This document shows positions 1 through 5,174 of a stretch of 6,677 nucleotides of DNA, one piece after another. The DNA lies in assembly GCA_944333375.1 (NCBI GenBank), contig CALVKX010000117.1:1-6677 (forward strand). Reading direction: 5' to 3'. The position numbers and the translations under genes are program-made. The DNA comes from an uncultured Eubacteriales bacterium. Lineage in GTDB: Bacteria; Bacillota_A; Clostridia; Christensenellales; Aristaeellaceae. The stretch's first letter is position 1. The number at the start of each line of letters is the position of its first letter. The notes below the pieces were generated by a model that saw only the letters and a program-made list of their open reading frames with translations, did no database searches and was not told the origin of the DNA.

Positions 1-58
1 GCCCGCCGGAATACGCGAGCACAACTTTTTTAATATCCTTCTTGGCCTTGGGTGCCAT
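1..58 (-). CDS. argG: Argininosuccinate synthase, N-terminal 19 codons (partial)
   Basis: The reverse strand from 58 reads MAPKAKKDIKKVVLAYSGG and continues past the left edge. KVVLAYSGG is the start of the ATP-pyrophosphatase loop (AYSGGLDTS) typical of argininosuccinate synthase, which condenses citrulline and aspartate with ATP in the cytoplasm, the next-to-last step of arginine synthesis. The start is supported by a perfect AAGGAGG (67-73) eight bases upstream. The protein has a lysine-rich N-terminal extension of about nine residues before the usual first strand. A consensus promoter and an ARG box lie directly upstream, which independently supports an arginine gene. Other SGG-loop enzymes (MnmA, QueC) have different residues around the loop and are less likely. 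Only the N-terminus is visible, so the family call rests on a short motif plus context. Confidence 0.85.
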   Translation of the reverse strand, partial: MAPKAKKDIKKVVLAYSGG

Positions 59-70
59 AGCAAATGCCTC

Positions 71-88
71 CTTGAATTATTATGCATG
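71..88 (-). promoter_or_regulatory. ARG box, probable ArgR/AhrC operator of argG
   Basis: On the minus strand the site reads CATGCATAATAATTCAAG, matching the Bacillus AhrC consensus CATGAATAAAAATTCAAG at 16 of 18 positions. It lies between the -10 box and the Shine-Dalgarno sequence, covering the expected transcription start near 83, so a bound repressor would block initiation. Upstream, TGCATAAT recurs in the same orientation at 90-97 and 99-106; the copy at 90-97 contains the -10 hexamer. These look like additional, less complete half-sites. Arginine-dependent repression is an inference from the known family. Confidence 0.8.
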
Positions 89-89
89 T

Positions 90-118
90 ATTATGCATAT
101 TATGCAGGTGCTTGTCAA
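90..118 (-). promoter_or_regulatory. argG promoter
   Basis: Reading leftward, a perfect -35 TTGACA (118 to 113) is followed by a 17-bp spacer and a -10 CATAAT (95 to 90, 5 of 6 consensus bases). The predicted start near 83 gives a 5' UTR of about 25 nt that carries the AAGGAGG site, too short for a T-box or riboswitch. An A-run on the same strand (138 to 131), about 13 bp upstream of the -35 box, could act as an UP-like element. Confidence 0.85.
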
Positions 119-174
119 GGGGGCGGACGCTTTTTTTTGGAGAATGTACAAAAGATTTTTTGTGCGGGGATACC

Positions 175-209
175 AAAAAAAGGAGGAAAGCCGACCGGCG
201 TTTCCTCCT
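175..209 (-). terminator. Intrinsic terminator at the end of the serC-serA transcript
   Basis: On the minus strand a strong hairpin occupies 209 to 181: a 9-bp outer stem AGGAGGAAA/TTTCCTCCT, an inner GCC/GGC stem with one unpaired base, and a 4-nt loop. Seven T residues follow, counting the last stem base (181 to 175). This is the classic stem plus U-tract layout. It lies about 250 bp beyond the serA stop and just upstream of the argG promoter, so it would separate the two transcripts. Its stem is identical to the repeat at 410-438, which has no U-tract. Confidence 0.75.
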
Positions 210-214
210 CAGCG

Positions 215-251
215 TGGCGAAAAAGCTCGCCTGTGGCGATCTTTTCCGCCA
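215..251. repeat. Hairpin 1 of the cassette
   Basis: Outer arms 215-225 and 241-251 pair at 10 of 11 positions (mismatch 220/246). After one further mismatch (226/240), the inner arms TCGCC/GGCGA (227-231, 235-239) close a 3-nt loop TGT, which is ACA on the minus strand. In total 15 of 17 pairs form in a 37-nt element. Confidence 0.75.
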
Positions 252-254
252 GGA

Positions 255-294
255 CACGTTTCCCCTGCGCCTGCGGCGCGGCCGGGGAAACGTG
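255..294. repeat. Hairpin 2 of the cassette
   Basis: A perfect 11-bp outer stem CACGTTTCCCC/GGGGAAACGTG (255-265, 284-294) encloses a perfect 5-bp inner stem GCGCC/GGCGC (267-271, 275-279) with loop TGC, which is GCA on the minus strand. One base and four bases remain unpaired between the two stems. Confidence 0.8.
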
Positions 295-297
295 CAA

Positions 298-322
298 GGA
301 AACCTTGCTGCGCAAGGCTTCC
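298..322. repeat. Hairpin 3 of the cassette
   Basis: Arms GGAA/TTCC (298-301, 319-322), one mismatch, then CCTTGC/GCAAGG (303-308, 312-317) close a TGC loop, which is GCA on the minus strand. Its last two bases are shared with the next hairpin, so the two structures compete at 321-322. Confidence 0.75.
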
Positions 323-351
323 GAATCCACCGCACATGTCGCTGGATTCGG
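321..351. repeat. Hairpin 4 of the cassette
   Basis: A perfect 9-bp stem CCGAATCCA/TGGATTCGG (321-329, 343-351) encloses 13 nt that contain the palindrome ACATGT (334-339). Two more pairs (331-332 with 340-341) may extend the fold. Confidence 0.75.
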
Positions 352-358
352 ATTTCAT

Positions 359-380
359 TCGGAGGGCTGCGGCCCTCCGA
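359..380. repeat. Hairpin 5 of the cassette
   Basis: A perfect 9-bp, GC-rich stem TCGGAGGGC/GCCCTCCGA (359-367, 372-380) closes a 4-nt loop TGCG. On the plus strand it is followed by a weak CCC-AAA-GGG stem and six T (395-400), a poor candidate for a plus-strand terminator because no plus-strand gene precedes it. Confidence 0.75.
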
Positions 381-409
381 GCCTCCCCAAAGGGTTTTTT
401 GACAGTCTG

Positions 410-438
410 AGGAGGAAAGCCGACCGGCGTTTCCTCCT
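410..438. repeat. Second copy of the 29-nt palindrome, without U-tract
   Basis: All 29 bases are identical to 181-209. The copy begins 21 bp beyond the serA stop, where a terminator would be expected, but the minus-strand sequence leaving it (CAGACTGTC) has no T-run. The outer CTG/CAG next to this copy (407-409) and next to the first copy (210-212) are inverted with respect to each other, so the cassette also has inverted-repeat ends. Confidence 0.8.
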
Positions 439-459
439 TGATGAATGAATATGGGGAAA

Positions 460-1638
460 TCAGCCCTTTGCCGGCAGCCGCAGGCGGATGACGCCCGGCA
501 GAGCCTTGAGCTGGGTCTGGAGCATGTCGTCGGGTTCGCGGTCCAGCTCAAGCACGGTGACGGCCATGTCGCGGCGGCTCTTGTTGAGCATGTTGTTGAT
601 GTTGATCTTGCGGGCGCCGATGGCGGCGGAGATGGCCGACACCATGCCGGGCTCGTTTTCATGGATGATGAGCACGCGCACGCCCTCGCTGTGGCCCAGG
701 ATGATCTCGGGGAAGTTGACGGAATTGCGGATCTGGCCGTCCTCCAGGTAGTCGCGCAGCTCGCGGGCGGCCATATCGGCGCAGTTGACCTCGCTCTCAG
801 GGGTGGAGGCGCCCAGGTGCGGGATGGCGATGGCGTTCTTCATCTTGAGCACGGCCTGGGTGGGGAAGTCGGTCACGTAGCTTGCCACCTTGCCGCTCTC
901 CAGGGCGGCGGCGAGGGCCTCTGCGTCGGCCAGCTCGGCGCGGCTGAAGTTGAGCAGGTGCACGCCGTCCTTCATCTGGGCGATGGAGGCCGCGCCGAAC
1001 ATGCCGCGGGTGGCGTCGGTGAGGGGCACGTGGACGGTGATGTAGTCGGCGGACTGATAGATCTCATCCACGGAGGAGGAGCGCTTGATGGCGCGGCTGA
1101 GGGACCAGGCGCTTTCCACGCTGATGAAGGGGTCGTAGCCGATGACGTTCATGCCCAGGCCCTGTGCGGCGGCGTTGGCCACCAGCGCGCCGATGGCGCC
1201 CAGGCCGATGACGCCCAGCGTCTTGCCGCGCACCTCGGGGCCCGCGAACTGGGCCTTGCCCTTTTCCACCAGCTTGGAGACCTCCGCGCCCTGGCCGTCC
1301 AGGGTGCGCGCCCAGTCGATGCCGCCGGCGACGTTGCGGCTGCCCAGCATGAGGCCGCAGATAACCAGCTCGGCCACGGCGTTGGCGTTGGCGCCGGGGG
1401 TGTTGAAGACCACGATGCCACGCTTGGTGCACTCGTCGATGGGGATATTGTTGGTGCCCGCGCCGGCGCGCGCGATGGCCAGCAGGCTGTCGGGCAGATC
1501 CATGTCGTGCATGGAGGCGGAGCGGACCAGAATTCCGTCGGGCACGGGCTCCTCCTTGGCGATGAGGTAGCGCTCGGCGGTCAGGCTCTGGTGGATGACA
1601 TCGGAGATATTGTTGAGGGTCTGGATCTTATACATCAT
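460..1638 (-). CDS. serA: D-3-phosphoglycerate dehydrogenase, short form with C-terminal ACT domain
   Basis: The 392-residue cytoplasmic enzyme would oxidise 3-phosphoglycerate to 3-phosphohydroxypyruvate with NAD, the first step of serine synthesis. Visible features are the substrate-site R39-S40, GAGTNNI (59-65), the dinucleotide fold GLGAIG (145-150) with an Asp (D169) after the second strand that favours NAD over NADP, the catalytic Arg in NFSRAEL (R233) and the catalytic His in IPHLGAST (H274). An ACT domain spans about 318-392. It lacks the extra regulatory domain of long SerA proteins. The canonical catalytic Glu of the FPTEP motif is replaced: the segment reads DFPTQ with Q261. The start is one of two tandem ATGs (1638 or 1635). 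AGGAG (1644-1648) sits 5 and 8 nt upstream of them, and the first ATG overlaps the serC stop, implying translational coupling. No separate promoter is seen. The ACT domain suggests feedback control, probably by serine. Confidence 0.93.
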   Translation of the reverse strand: MMYKIQTLNNISDVIHQSLTAERYLIAKEEPVPDGILVRSASMHDMDLPDSLLAIARAGAGTNNIPIDECTKRGIVVFNTPGANANAVAELVICGLMLGSRNVAGGIDWARTLDGQGAEVSKLVEKGKAQFAGPEVRGKTLGVIGLGAIGALVANAAAQGLGMNVIGYDPFISVESAWSLSRAIKRSSSVDEIYQSADYITVHVPLTDATRGMFGAASIAQMKDGVHLLNFSRAELADAEALAAALESGKVASYVTDFPTQAVLKMKNAIAIPHLGASTPESEVNCADMAARELRDYLEDGQIRNSVNFPEIILGHSEGVRVLIIHENEPGMVSAISAAIGARKININNMLNKSRRDMAVTVLELDREPDDMLQTQLKALPGVIRLRLPAKG

Positions 1639-2711
1639 ACATTCTCCTTTTCAAAGGCCTTCATGACTTCGACGAGCTTTTTGACGCCCTCCACCGGCAT
1701 GGCGTTGTAGATGCTGGCGCGCATGCCGCCCACGCTGCGGTGTCCCTTGAGGTTGACCAGGCCGTTTTTGGCGGCATACTTGACAAAGGCCGCGTCCTTG
1801 TCGGCGTCGCCGGTAACAAAGGTCACGTTCATCAGCGAGCGGCAGTCCCTGCGGGCGGGCGCCTTGAACAGCGCGCTCTGATCCAGGTAGTCGTAGAGAA
1901 GGCCGGCCTTGTACTTGTTCTGCTCGTAGATGGCCGCTACGCCGCCCAGGTCCTTCAGCCACTCAAAGCCCAGGCCGGCCATGTAGATGCCGTAGGTGTT
2001 GGGGGTGTTGAGCATGCTGTCGTTCTTGCTCTGCAAAGCCCAGCTCATCAGCTTGGGGCACTTGGGGTCCTCGTGGCCCATCAGGTCGCGGCGCACGATC
2101 ACGATGCACAGGCCCGCGGGGCCGATGTTCTTCTGCGCGCCGGCGAAGATGACGCCGAACTTCGTCACGTCGAAGGGCTCGGAGAGGATGTTGGAGCTCA
2201 TGTCCGCCACCAGCGGCACCTTCCCGGTGTCGGGAATGGCAGTGTAGCGGGTGCCGTAGATGGTGTTGTTGGTGGTGATGTAGGCATAGTCCGCGTCCGG
2301 CCGCCAGTCGAAGGCGTCGGGGACGTAGGTGTAGGTGTCCTCGCGGGAGGAGGCGGCGATGTGCACGTCGGCATACTTCTTGGCTTCCTCGGCGGCCAGG
2401 TGGGCAAAGTTGCCGCTGTCCACATAATCGGCCTTGCCGGTGGAGAGCAGGTTCAGCGGTACGGCGCTGAACTGAAGCGTCGCGCCGCCCTGCAAAAACA
2501 GGATTTCATAATCGTCCGGCACATTCATCAGCTCTTTGAGCAGCGCCTTGGTGCGGTCAAAGAGCTCGATGTACATGCCGCTGCGGTGGCTCATCTCCAT
2601 GACGCTCATGCCGCGTCCGGGGTAGCAGACCAGCTCGGCGGCCGCCTTTTTGAGCACGCTTTCAGCGATCATCGCGGGACCTGCGGAAAAATTATATACG
2701 CGTTCCTCCAT
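1635..2711 (-). CDS. serC: Phosphoserine aminotransferase
   Basis: This 358-residue PLP enzyme moves an amino group from glutamate to 3-phosphohydroxypyruvate to make O-phosphoserine, the step after SerA. The length fits the family (about 360). Visible motifs are NFSAGPAM at 7-14, MSHRS at 40-44, GGATLQF at 75-81, TNNTIYGT at 147-154, the PLP-contacting D170 in VADMSSN, the Schiff-base lysine K194 in GAQKNIGPAG, and HRSVGGMRASIYNA at 324-337. All key residues are present. The start at 2711 is chosen because MEERVYNFSAGP matches the family N-terminus and GGAGG (2721-2725) lies 9 nt upstream. The frame stays open to 2888, but those codons run through the promoter and encode nothing family-like. 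It is the first gene of a two-gene operon and its TGA overlaps the serA ATG. No serB is nearby. Confidence 0.97.
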   Translation of the reverse strand: MEERVYNFSAGPAMIAESVLKKAAAELVCYPGRGMSVMEMSHRSGMYIELFDRTKALLKELMNVPDDYEILFLQGGATLQFSAVPLNLLSTGKADYVDSGNFAHLAAEEAKKYADVHIAASSREDTYTYVPDAFDWRPDADYAYITTNNTIYGTRYTAIPDTGKVPLVADMSSNILSEPFDVTKFGVIFAGAQKNIGPAGLCIVIVRRDLMGHEDPKCPKLMSWALQSKNDSMLNTPNTYGIYMAGLGFEWLKDLGGVAAIYEQNKYKAGLLYDYLDQSALFKAPARRDCRSLMNVTFVTGDADKDAAFVKYAAKNGLVNLKGHRSVGGMRASIYNAMPVEGVKKLVEVMKAFEKENV

Positions 2712-2784
2712 GTGATGCTTCCTCCCTGTTTGATTGAGTGGGACGTTTTTTGCCCTATTGGCGATGTTTCGACCGGATGCGTCT

Positions 2785-2813
2785 GTTATACACCAAAACG
2801 GCGCAGATTGCAA
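2785..2813 (-). promoter_or_regulatory. Probable serC-serA promoter
   Basis: Reading leftward, TTGCAA (2813 to 2808; 4 of 6) is followed by 17 bp and TATAAC (2790 to 2785; 5 of 6). The predicted start near 2778 gives a 5' UTR of about 67 nt. I see no serine T-box or other riboswitch fold, and the space is too short for a full T-box. Confidence 0.6.
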
Positions 2814-2831
2814 GAGGAAAAATGGATTTTC

Positions 2832-2843
2832 TTTTGTACAAAA
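2832..2843. promoter_or_regulatory. 12-bp perfect palindrome between divergent promoters
   Basis: TTTTGTACAAAA is a perfect palindrome in the 92 bp between the two divergent -35 boxes (2813 and 2906), 18 bp upstream of the serC -35. An 11-nt stretch that includes most of it (2830-2840, minus strand TGTACAAAAGA) recurs at 145-155 upstream of the argG promoter. It could be an operator or may simply be AT-rich promoter DNA. No regulator is recognised. Confidence 0.3.
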
Positions 2844-2905
2844 ACTGGATGCTTCCAAAGAACGATACCGTTGGGAGTTGTGCATCAAACCGACGGCGCG
2901 GGATT

Positions 2906-2934
2906 TTGACTTTTTCGCGCAGCGTGGCTATAAT
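2906..2934 (+). promoter_or_regulatory. Promoter of the MmcQ/YjbR-family gene
   Basis: TTGACT (2906-2911), a 17-bp spacer and a perfect TATAAT (2929-2934) predict a start near 2941. This leaves a leader of about 20 nt that carries GGGGAGG (2945-2951), 9 nt before the ATG at 2961. Confidence 0.85.
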
Positions 2935-2960
2935 GGCGGCAACAGGGGAGGCGATGAGGC

Positions 2961-3350
2961 ATGGACGAGCTTGCCTGGCTGGACCGTTACCTGCGCGAAA
3001 AACCCGCGACGGTGTGGGATTACAAGATCGAATGGGGCTGGGGCCGCTACCGCGTGGCGGGAAAGCTCTATGCCGCCATCTGCCTGCCGGGCCCCGCCTA
3101 TGCAAAGGAATATGCGGGACATCCGCTGCTTACGCTCAAATGCGATCCGGCGGAAAGCGAGCTGCTGCGCGCCGGCTGTCCCGATATCCTGCCGGGGTTT
3201 TATACGGACAAGCGCAGGTGGATCTCCATCCGCCTGGACGGCGGAGTGGAACGCAATACGATCCTCCGGCTGTGCGATTCGTCCTATGCGCTGGTGCTGG
3301 CGGGTCTGAGCCGGAAGGCGCGGCGGGAGGTCCTGGGGGAGGAGGCGTAA
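2961..3350 (+). CDS. MmcQ/YjbR family protein
   Basis: The 129-residue cytoplasmic protein has the MmcQ/YjbR signature: a conserved aromatic and Gly segment with GKLYAAI (34-40), HPLLTLKCDP (54-63), PGFYTDKRRWISIRLDG (78-94), and the C-terminal SSYALVLAGLSRKAR (107-121). The length is typical. Family members share a CyaY-like, double-wing fold and are often annotated as DNA-binding, but their cellular role is not established, so I give no specific function. The start is fixed by GGGGAGG 9 nt upstream and by the promoter's short leader. The gene is divergent from serC and followed 91 bp later by galM, which has its own promoter, so it is probably mainly monocistronic. No terminator is visible after it, so readthrough into galM is possible. 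Confidence 0.85.
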   Translation: MDELAWLDRYLREKPATVWDYKIEWGWGRYRVAGKLYAAICLPGPAYAKEYAGHPLLTLKCDPAESELLRAGCPDILPGFYTDKRRWISIRLDGGVERNTILRLCDSSYALVLAGLSRKARREVLGEEA

Positions 3351-3366
3351 ATTGTTGCGCCGTCCC

Positions 3367-3395
3367 TTGACCCCCGGTGCCCGATGGGCTACAAT
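3367..3395 (+). promoter_or_regulatory. galM promoter
   Basis: TTGACC (3367-3372), a 17-bp spacer and TACAAT (3390-3395) each match consensus at 5 of 6 bases. The start near 3402 gives a leader of about 40 nt ending in AAAGGAGG (3427-3434), 7 nt before the galM ATG. Confidence 0.8.
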
Positions 3396-3441
3396 AGGCA
3401 TAGCCACACGAAAACAGTTCAAGTGCAAAGGAGGCCCTGTC

Positions 3442-4494
3442 ATGAGCATCACCCAGCGTCCCTTCGGCGTTACCCCCGCCGGGGAACAGGTTATGGAGTA
3501 TACCATGACCAACCGGGAGGGAGCCTGCGTATCCGTCCTCGATTTCGGCGGCATCATCACCCGCATCCTGGTCAAGGATCGGAATGGCAGGCTGGACGAC
3601 GTCAATTTGAGCTTTGAGGATATCGGCGTGTATGCCCGGGGCCTCAGCGGCAGCATGGGCATGCTTATCGGCCGGGTGGGCAATCGCATCCGGGGCGCGG
3701 CGTTCGAGCTGGAGGGACAGCGCTATACGCTGCCCGGGAACGACAACGGCAACTGCCTGCATGGCGGGGTGGGCTTTGGCCTGCGGATGTGGAAGGTACA
3801 GCCCGCGGCGGCGGAGGGCGACGCGCTGGAGCTGACGCTGAGGAGCGAGGACGGCGACCAGGGCTTTCCCGGAACGCTTGAGGTAAAGGTGACCTATACC
3901 TTTAACGACCAAAACGAGCTGGGCATCCACTACCAGGCCCGCACCGACAAGGCCACCCTGTGCAACCTCACCAATCACGCCTATTTCAACCTGGACGGGC
4001 ATGCCTCCGCGAGCGTGCGCGACCTGGAGCTGCAAATCAACGCCGATTTGGTCACCGAGGTGGGCGAGGGGCTCATTCCCACGGGCAGGCTGATTCCGGT
4101 GGGGGAGGTGCCGTATGATTTTACAAAGCCCACCCGCATCGGCGATGTGCTGGACCGCATGCCCGAGTGCCCCGGAATGACCATGGCAAAGGGCGTGGAT
4201 TTCAACTACTGCGCGGGAGGCGACCGCCAGACCAAGCGGATCGCCACGCTCTATTCGCCCAGGACTGGCCGCTTGATGGAGGTCATCACCGACCAGCCCG
4301 GCGTGCAGTGCTACACCGCCAACTTCCTGGACATCGACGGCAAGGAGGGCGTGCACTACGGCCCCTACTCCGGGGTATGCCTGGAGACGCAGCATTATCC
4401 CGATGCCATTCATCAGCCGCAGTTTCCCTCCATCGTACTCAGGCCGCAGGACACCTATGATTCCTTCACCATCTACCGCTTCGGCGTTCGCTGA
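3442..4494 (+). CDS. galM: Aldose 1-epimerase (galactose mutarotase)
   Basis: The 350-residue protein would interconvert the alpha and beta anomers of galactose and other aldoses, feeding the Leloir pathway. Visible motifs are GRVGNRI (77-83), CLHGG with H107, NLTNHAYFNLDG with H179, GVDFNY with D253, and GVCLETQHYPDA with E315. These four residues correspond in order and spacing to the substrate-binding and catalytic residues of the Lactococcus enzyme (His96, His170, Asp243, Glu304); E315 is the presumed base and H179 the acid. Length is normal and no signal peptide is present. The start at 3442 is chosen over the in-frame 3352 because AAAGGAGG lies 7 nt upstream and the 3352 start would lie upstream of the promoter. 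No other galactose gene is in the window, so the physiological sugar is uncertain. The exported protein follows after 37 bp. Confidence 0.95.
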   Translation: MSITQRPFGVTPAGEQVMEYTMTNREGACVSVLDFGGIITRILVKDRNGRLDDVNLSFEDIGVYARGLSGSMGMLIGRVGNRIRGAAFELEGQRYTLPGNDNGNCLHGGVGFGLRMWKVQPAAAEGDALELTLRSEDGDQGFPGTLEVKVTYTFNDQNELGIHYQARTDKATLCNLTNHAYFNLDGHASASVRDLELQINADLVTEVGEGLIPTGRLIPVGEVPYDFTKPTRIGDVLDRMPECPGMTMAKGVDFNYCAGGDRQTKRIATLYSPRTGRLMEVITDQPGVQCYTANFLDIDGKEGVHYGPYSGVCLETQHYPDAIHQPQFPSIVLRPQDTYDSFTIYRFGVR

Positions 4495-4532
4495 CGGAGC
4501 GGGATGATATCGCTGCAAACGGAGGAGACAAA

Positions 4533-5159
4533 TTGCGTAAGCCAATCACGCTTTGCTGCCTGCTGCTCTTGCTCTGCCTGGCGCGCCCCGCCGCCGCGGC
4601 CATCTCCGGGCGCGGCTATGAGGATTTCGAGGCGTGTTATGCCGACAACCTCAGTTTCATCAACGACAACACCGGCCGTCATCTGCTGCCGCTGGTGCTT
4701 GCCAAGGGCGATGCCAACGCGGACGGCGGACACCGCATGTACCAGCTCATCGGGGACGTGCTCAGCGTCAGCATCCGCCTGGATCAGACCAACGAAATCA
4801 TCGAAAGGTGCCAGATCGTGCTGACGGCGCCCGCGGGCATGTCCTACGGCACGGCGGAATACAACGATTTCGCCACCTCCGGCTATCACAGCTACGCGCT
4901 GCTGATGGCCATGCATACCGCCGCCGACCCGGCCGTGCGCTACGGCCTGGTGACGGCCGTCAACGAAGGGCTGGCGGCCGGAGAAGGAAGCTATTCCACG
5001 CAGGTTGGCGTCTACAGCCTGCAATGCACGCAGGAAGGCAACGTGGCTACGATTACGTTTGAGAACACCTTGGCCGCCACGCCCGAGCCACAGGCCACGC
5101 CTGGGGAGGGAGAGGATTCCGAGATGGACGGCAACGAGGAAGACGTCTATATCGGCTGA
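4533..5159 (+). CDS. Exported protein of unknown function with acidic C-terminal tail, TTG start
   Basis: I do not recognise this 208-residue protein. The N-terminus has positive residues (R2, K3), a hydrophobic core (about 5-17) and an Ala-rich A21-A22-A23 cleavage site before I24, so a Sec signal peptide is likely. There is no convincing lipobox. The mature domain (about 24-180) contains three cysteines (C35, C93, C165) and apparent strands such as GDVLSVSIRLDQ and CQIVLTAP. The tail (about 183-208) is rich in Pro, Glu, Asp and Gly with no membrane anchor or sortase motif. The start is TTG, with GGAGGAG (4521-4527) 5 nt upstream; no in-frame ATG precedes the signal peptide. It lies 38 nt after galM and has no visible promoter, so it is probably co-transcribed with it. 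A hairpin follows the stop. The coding call is firm; the function is open. Confidence 0.8.
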   Translation: MRKPITLCCLLLLLCLARPAAAAISGRGYEDFEACYADNLSFINDNTGRHLLPLVLAKGDANADGGHRMYQLIGDVLSVSIRLDQTNEIIERCQIVLTAPAGMSYGTAEYNDFATSGYHSYALLMAMHTAADPAVRYGLVTAVNEGLAAGEGSYSTQVGVYSLQCTQEGNVATITFENTLAATPEPQATPGEGEDSEMDGNEEDVYIG

Positions 5160-5174
5160 CGAAAAGGCAAATAC

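Larger units (their letters stand above)
181..438. repeat. Noncoding hairpin cassette bounded by 29-nt palindromic direct repeats
   Basis: This stretch fills most of the 401-bp gap between serA and argG and has no credible protein gene. An identical 29-nt palindrome lies at each end (181-209 and 410-438). Between them five substantial hairpins lie almost end to end (215-251, 255-294, 298-322, 321-351, 359-380). A short CCC-AAA-GGG stem followed by six T (386-400) completes the array. Nearly every base from 215 to 380 is in a stem or a short loop. The flanks are 119-180, which is AT-rich with an 8-bp imperfect palindrome at 146-165, and 439-459, which is unremarkable. The cassette may be a MITE- or REP-like intergenic element, or a structured 3' UTR of the serCA mRNA. 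Sequence alone cannot separate these. Confidence 0.7.

Noticed and set aside
181..438. Two identical 29-nt repeats resembling CRISPR repeats
   Set aside because: There are only two copies, about 200 bp apart, with structured DNA rather than a unique spacer between them, and no cas gene is present.
42..448. Three overlapping plus-strand frames of 106-122 codons in the hairpin region
   Set aside because: All three frames are open over the same GC-rich hairpins, none has a ribosome site, and the mirrored repeats explain the open frames.
30..662. Minus-strand open frame across the serA end, the hairpin cassette and the argG promoter
   Set aside because: It overlaps the well-supported argG promoter and start and part of serA in another frame. 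The encoded sequence is Arg/Ser/Pro-rich and reflects the hairpins.
445..1710. Long plus-strand open frame (421 codons) opposite serA
   Set aside because: It mirrors serA almost exactly, its translation is a low-complexity Ala/Gly/Val/His/Asp-rich shadow, and it has no family motif or convincing ribosome site. GC-rich third positions keep such antisense frames open.
1635..2888. Extended serC start at 2888
   Set aside because: The extra 59 codons cross the probable serC promoter and match nothing in the family. The start at 2711 has a good ribosome site and the canonical N-terminus.
1740..2909. Long plus-strand open frame (389 codons) opposite serC
   Set aside because: Antisense shadow of serC with Val/Gly/His-rich composition. 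It runs through the serC promoter and overlaps no recognisable domain.
2712..2960. Possible serine T-box or riboswitch upstream of serC
   Set aside because: The predicted leader is only about 67 nt, no T-box sequence or antiterminator fold is visible, and the rest of the gap is taken by divergent promoters.
3352..3441. Upstream in-frame galM start at 3352
   Set aside because: This start would lie upstream of the galM promoter hexamers and has no matching leader. The ATG at 3442 has AAAGGAGG at 7 nt.
3136..4545. Minus-strand open frame (469 codons) opposite galM
   Set aside because: galM is unmistakable on the plus strand with all catalytic residues. The antisense product has no known motif and spans two genes and their promoter.
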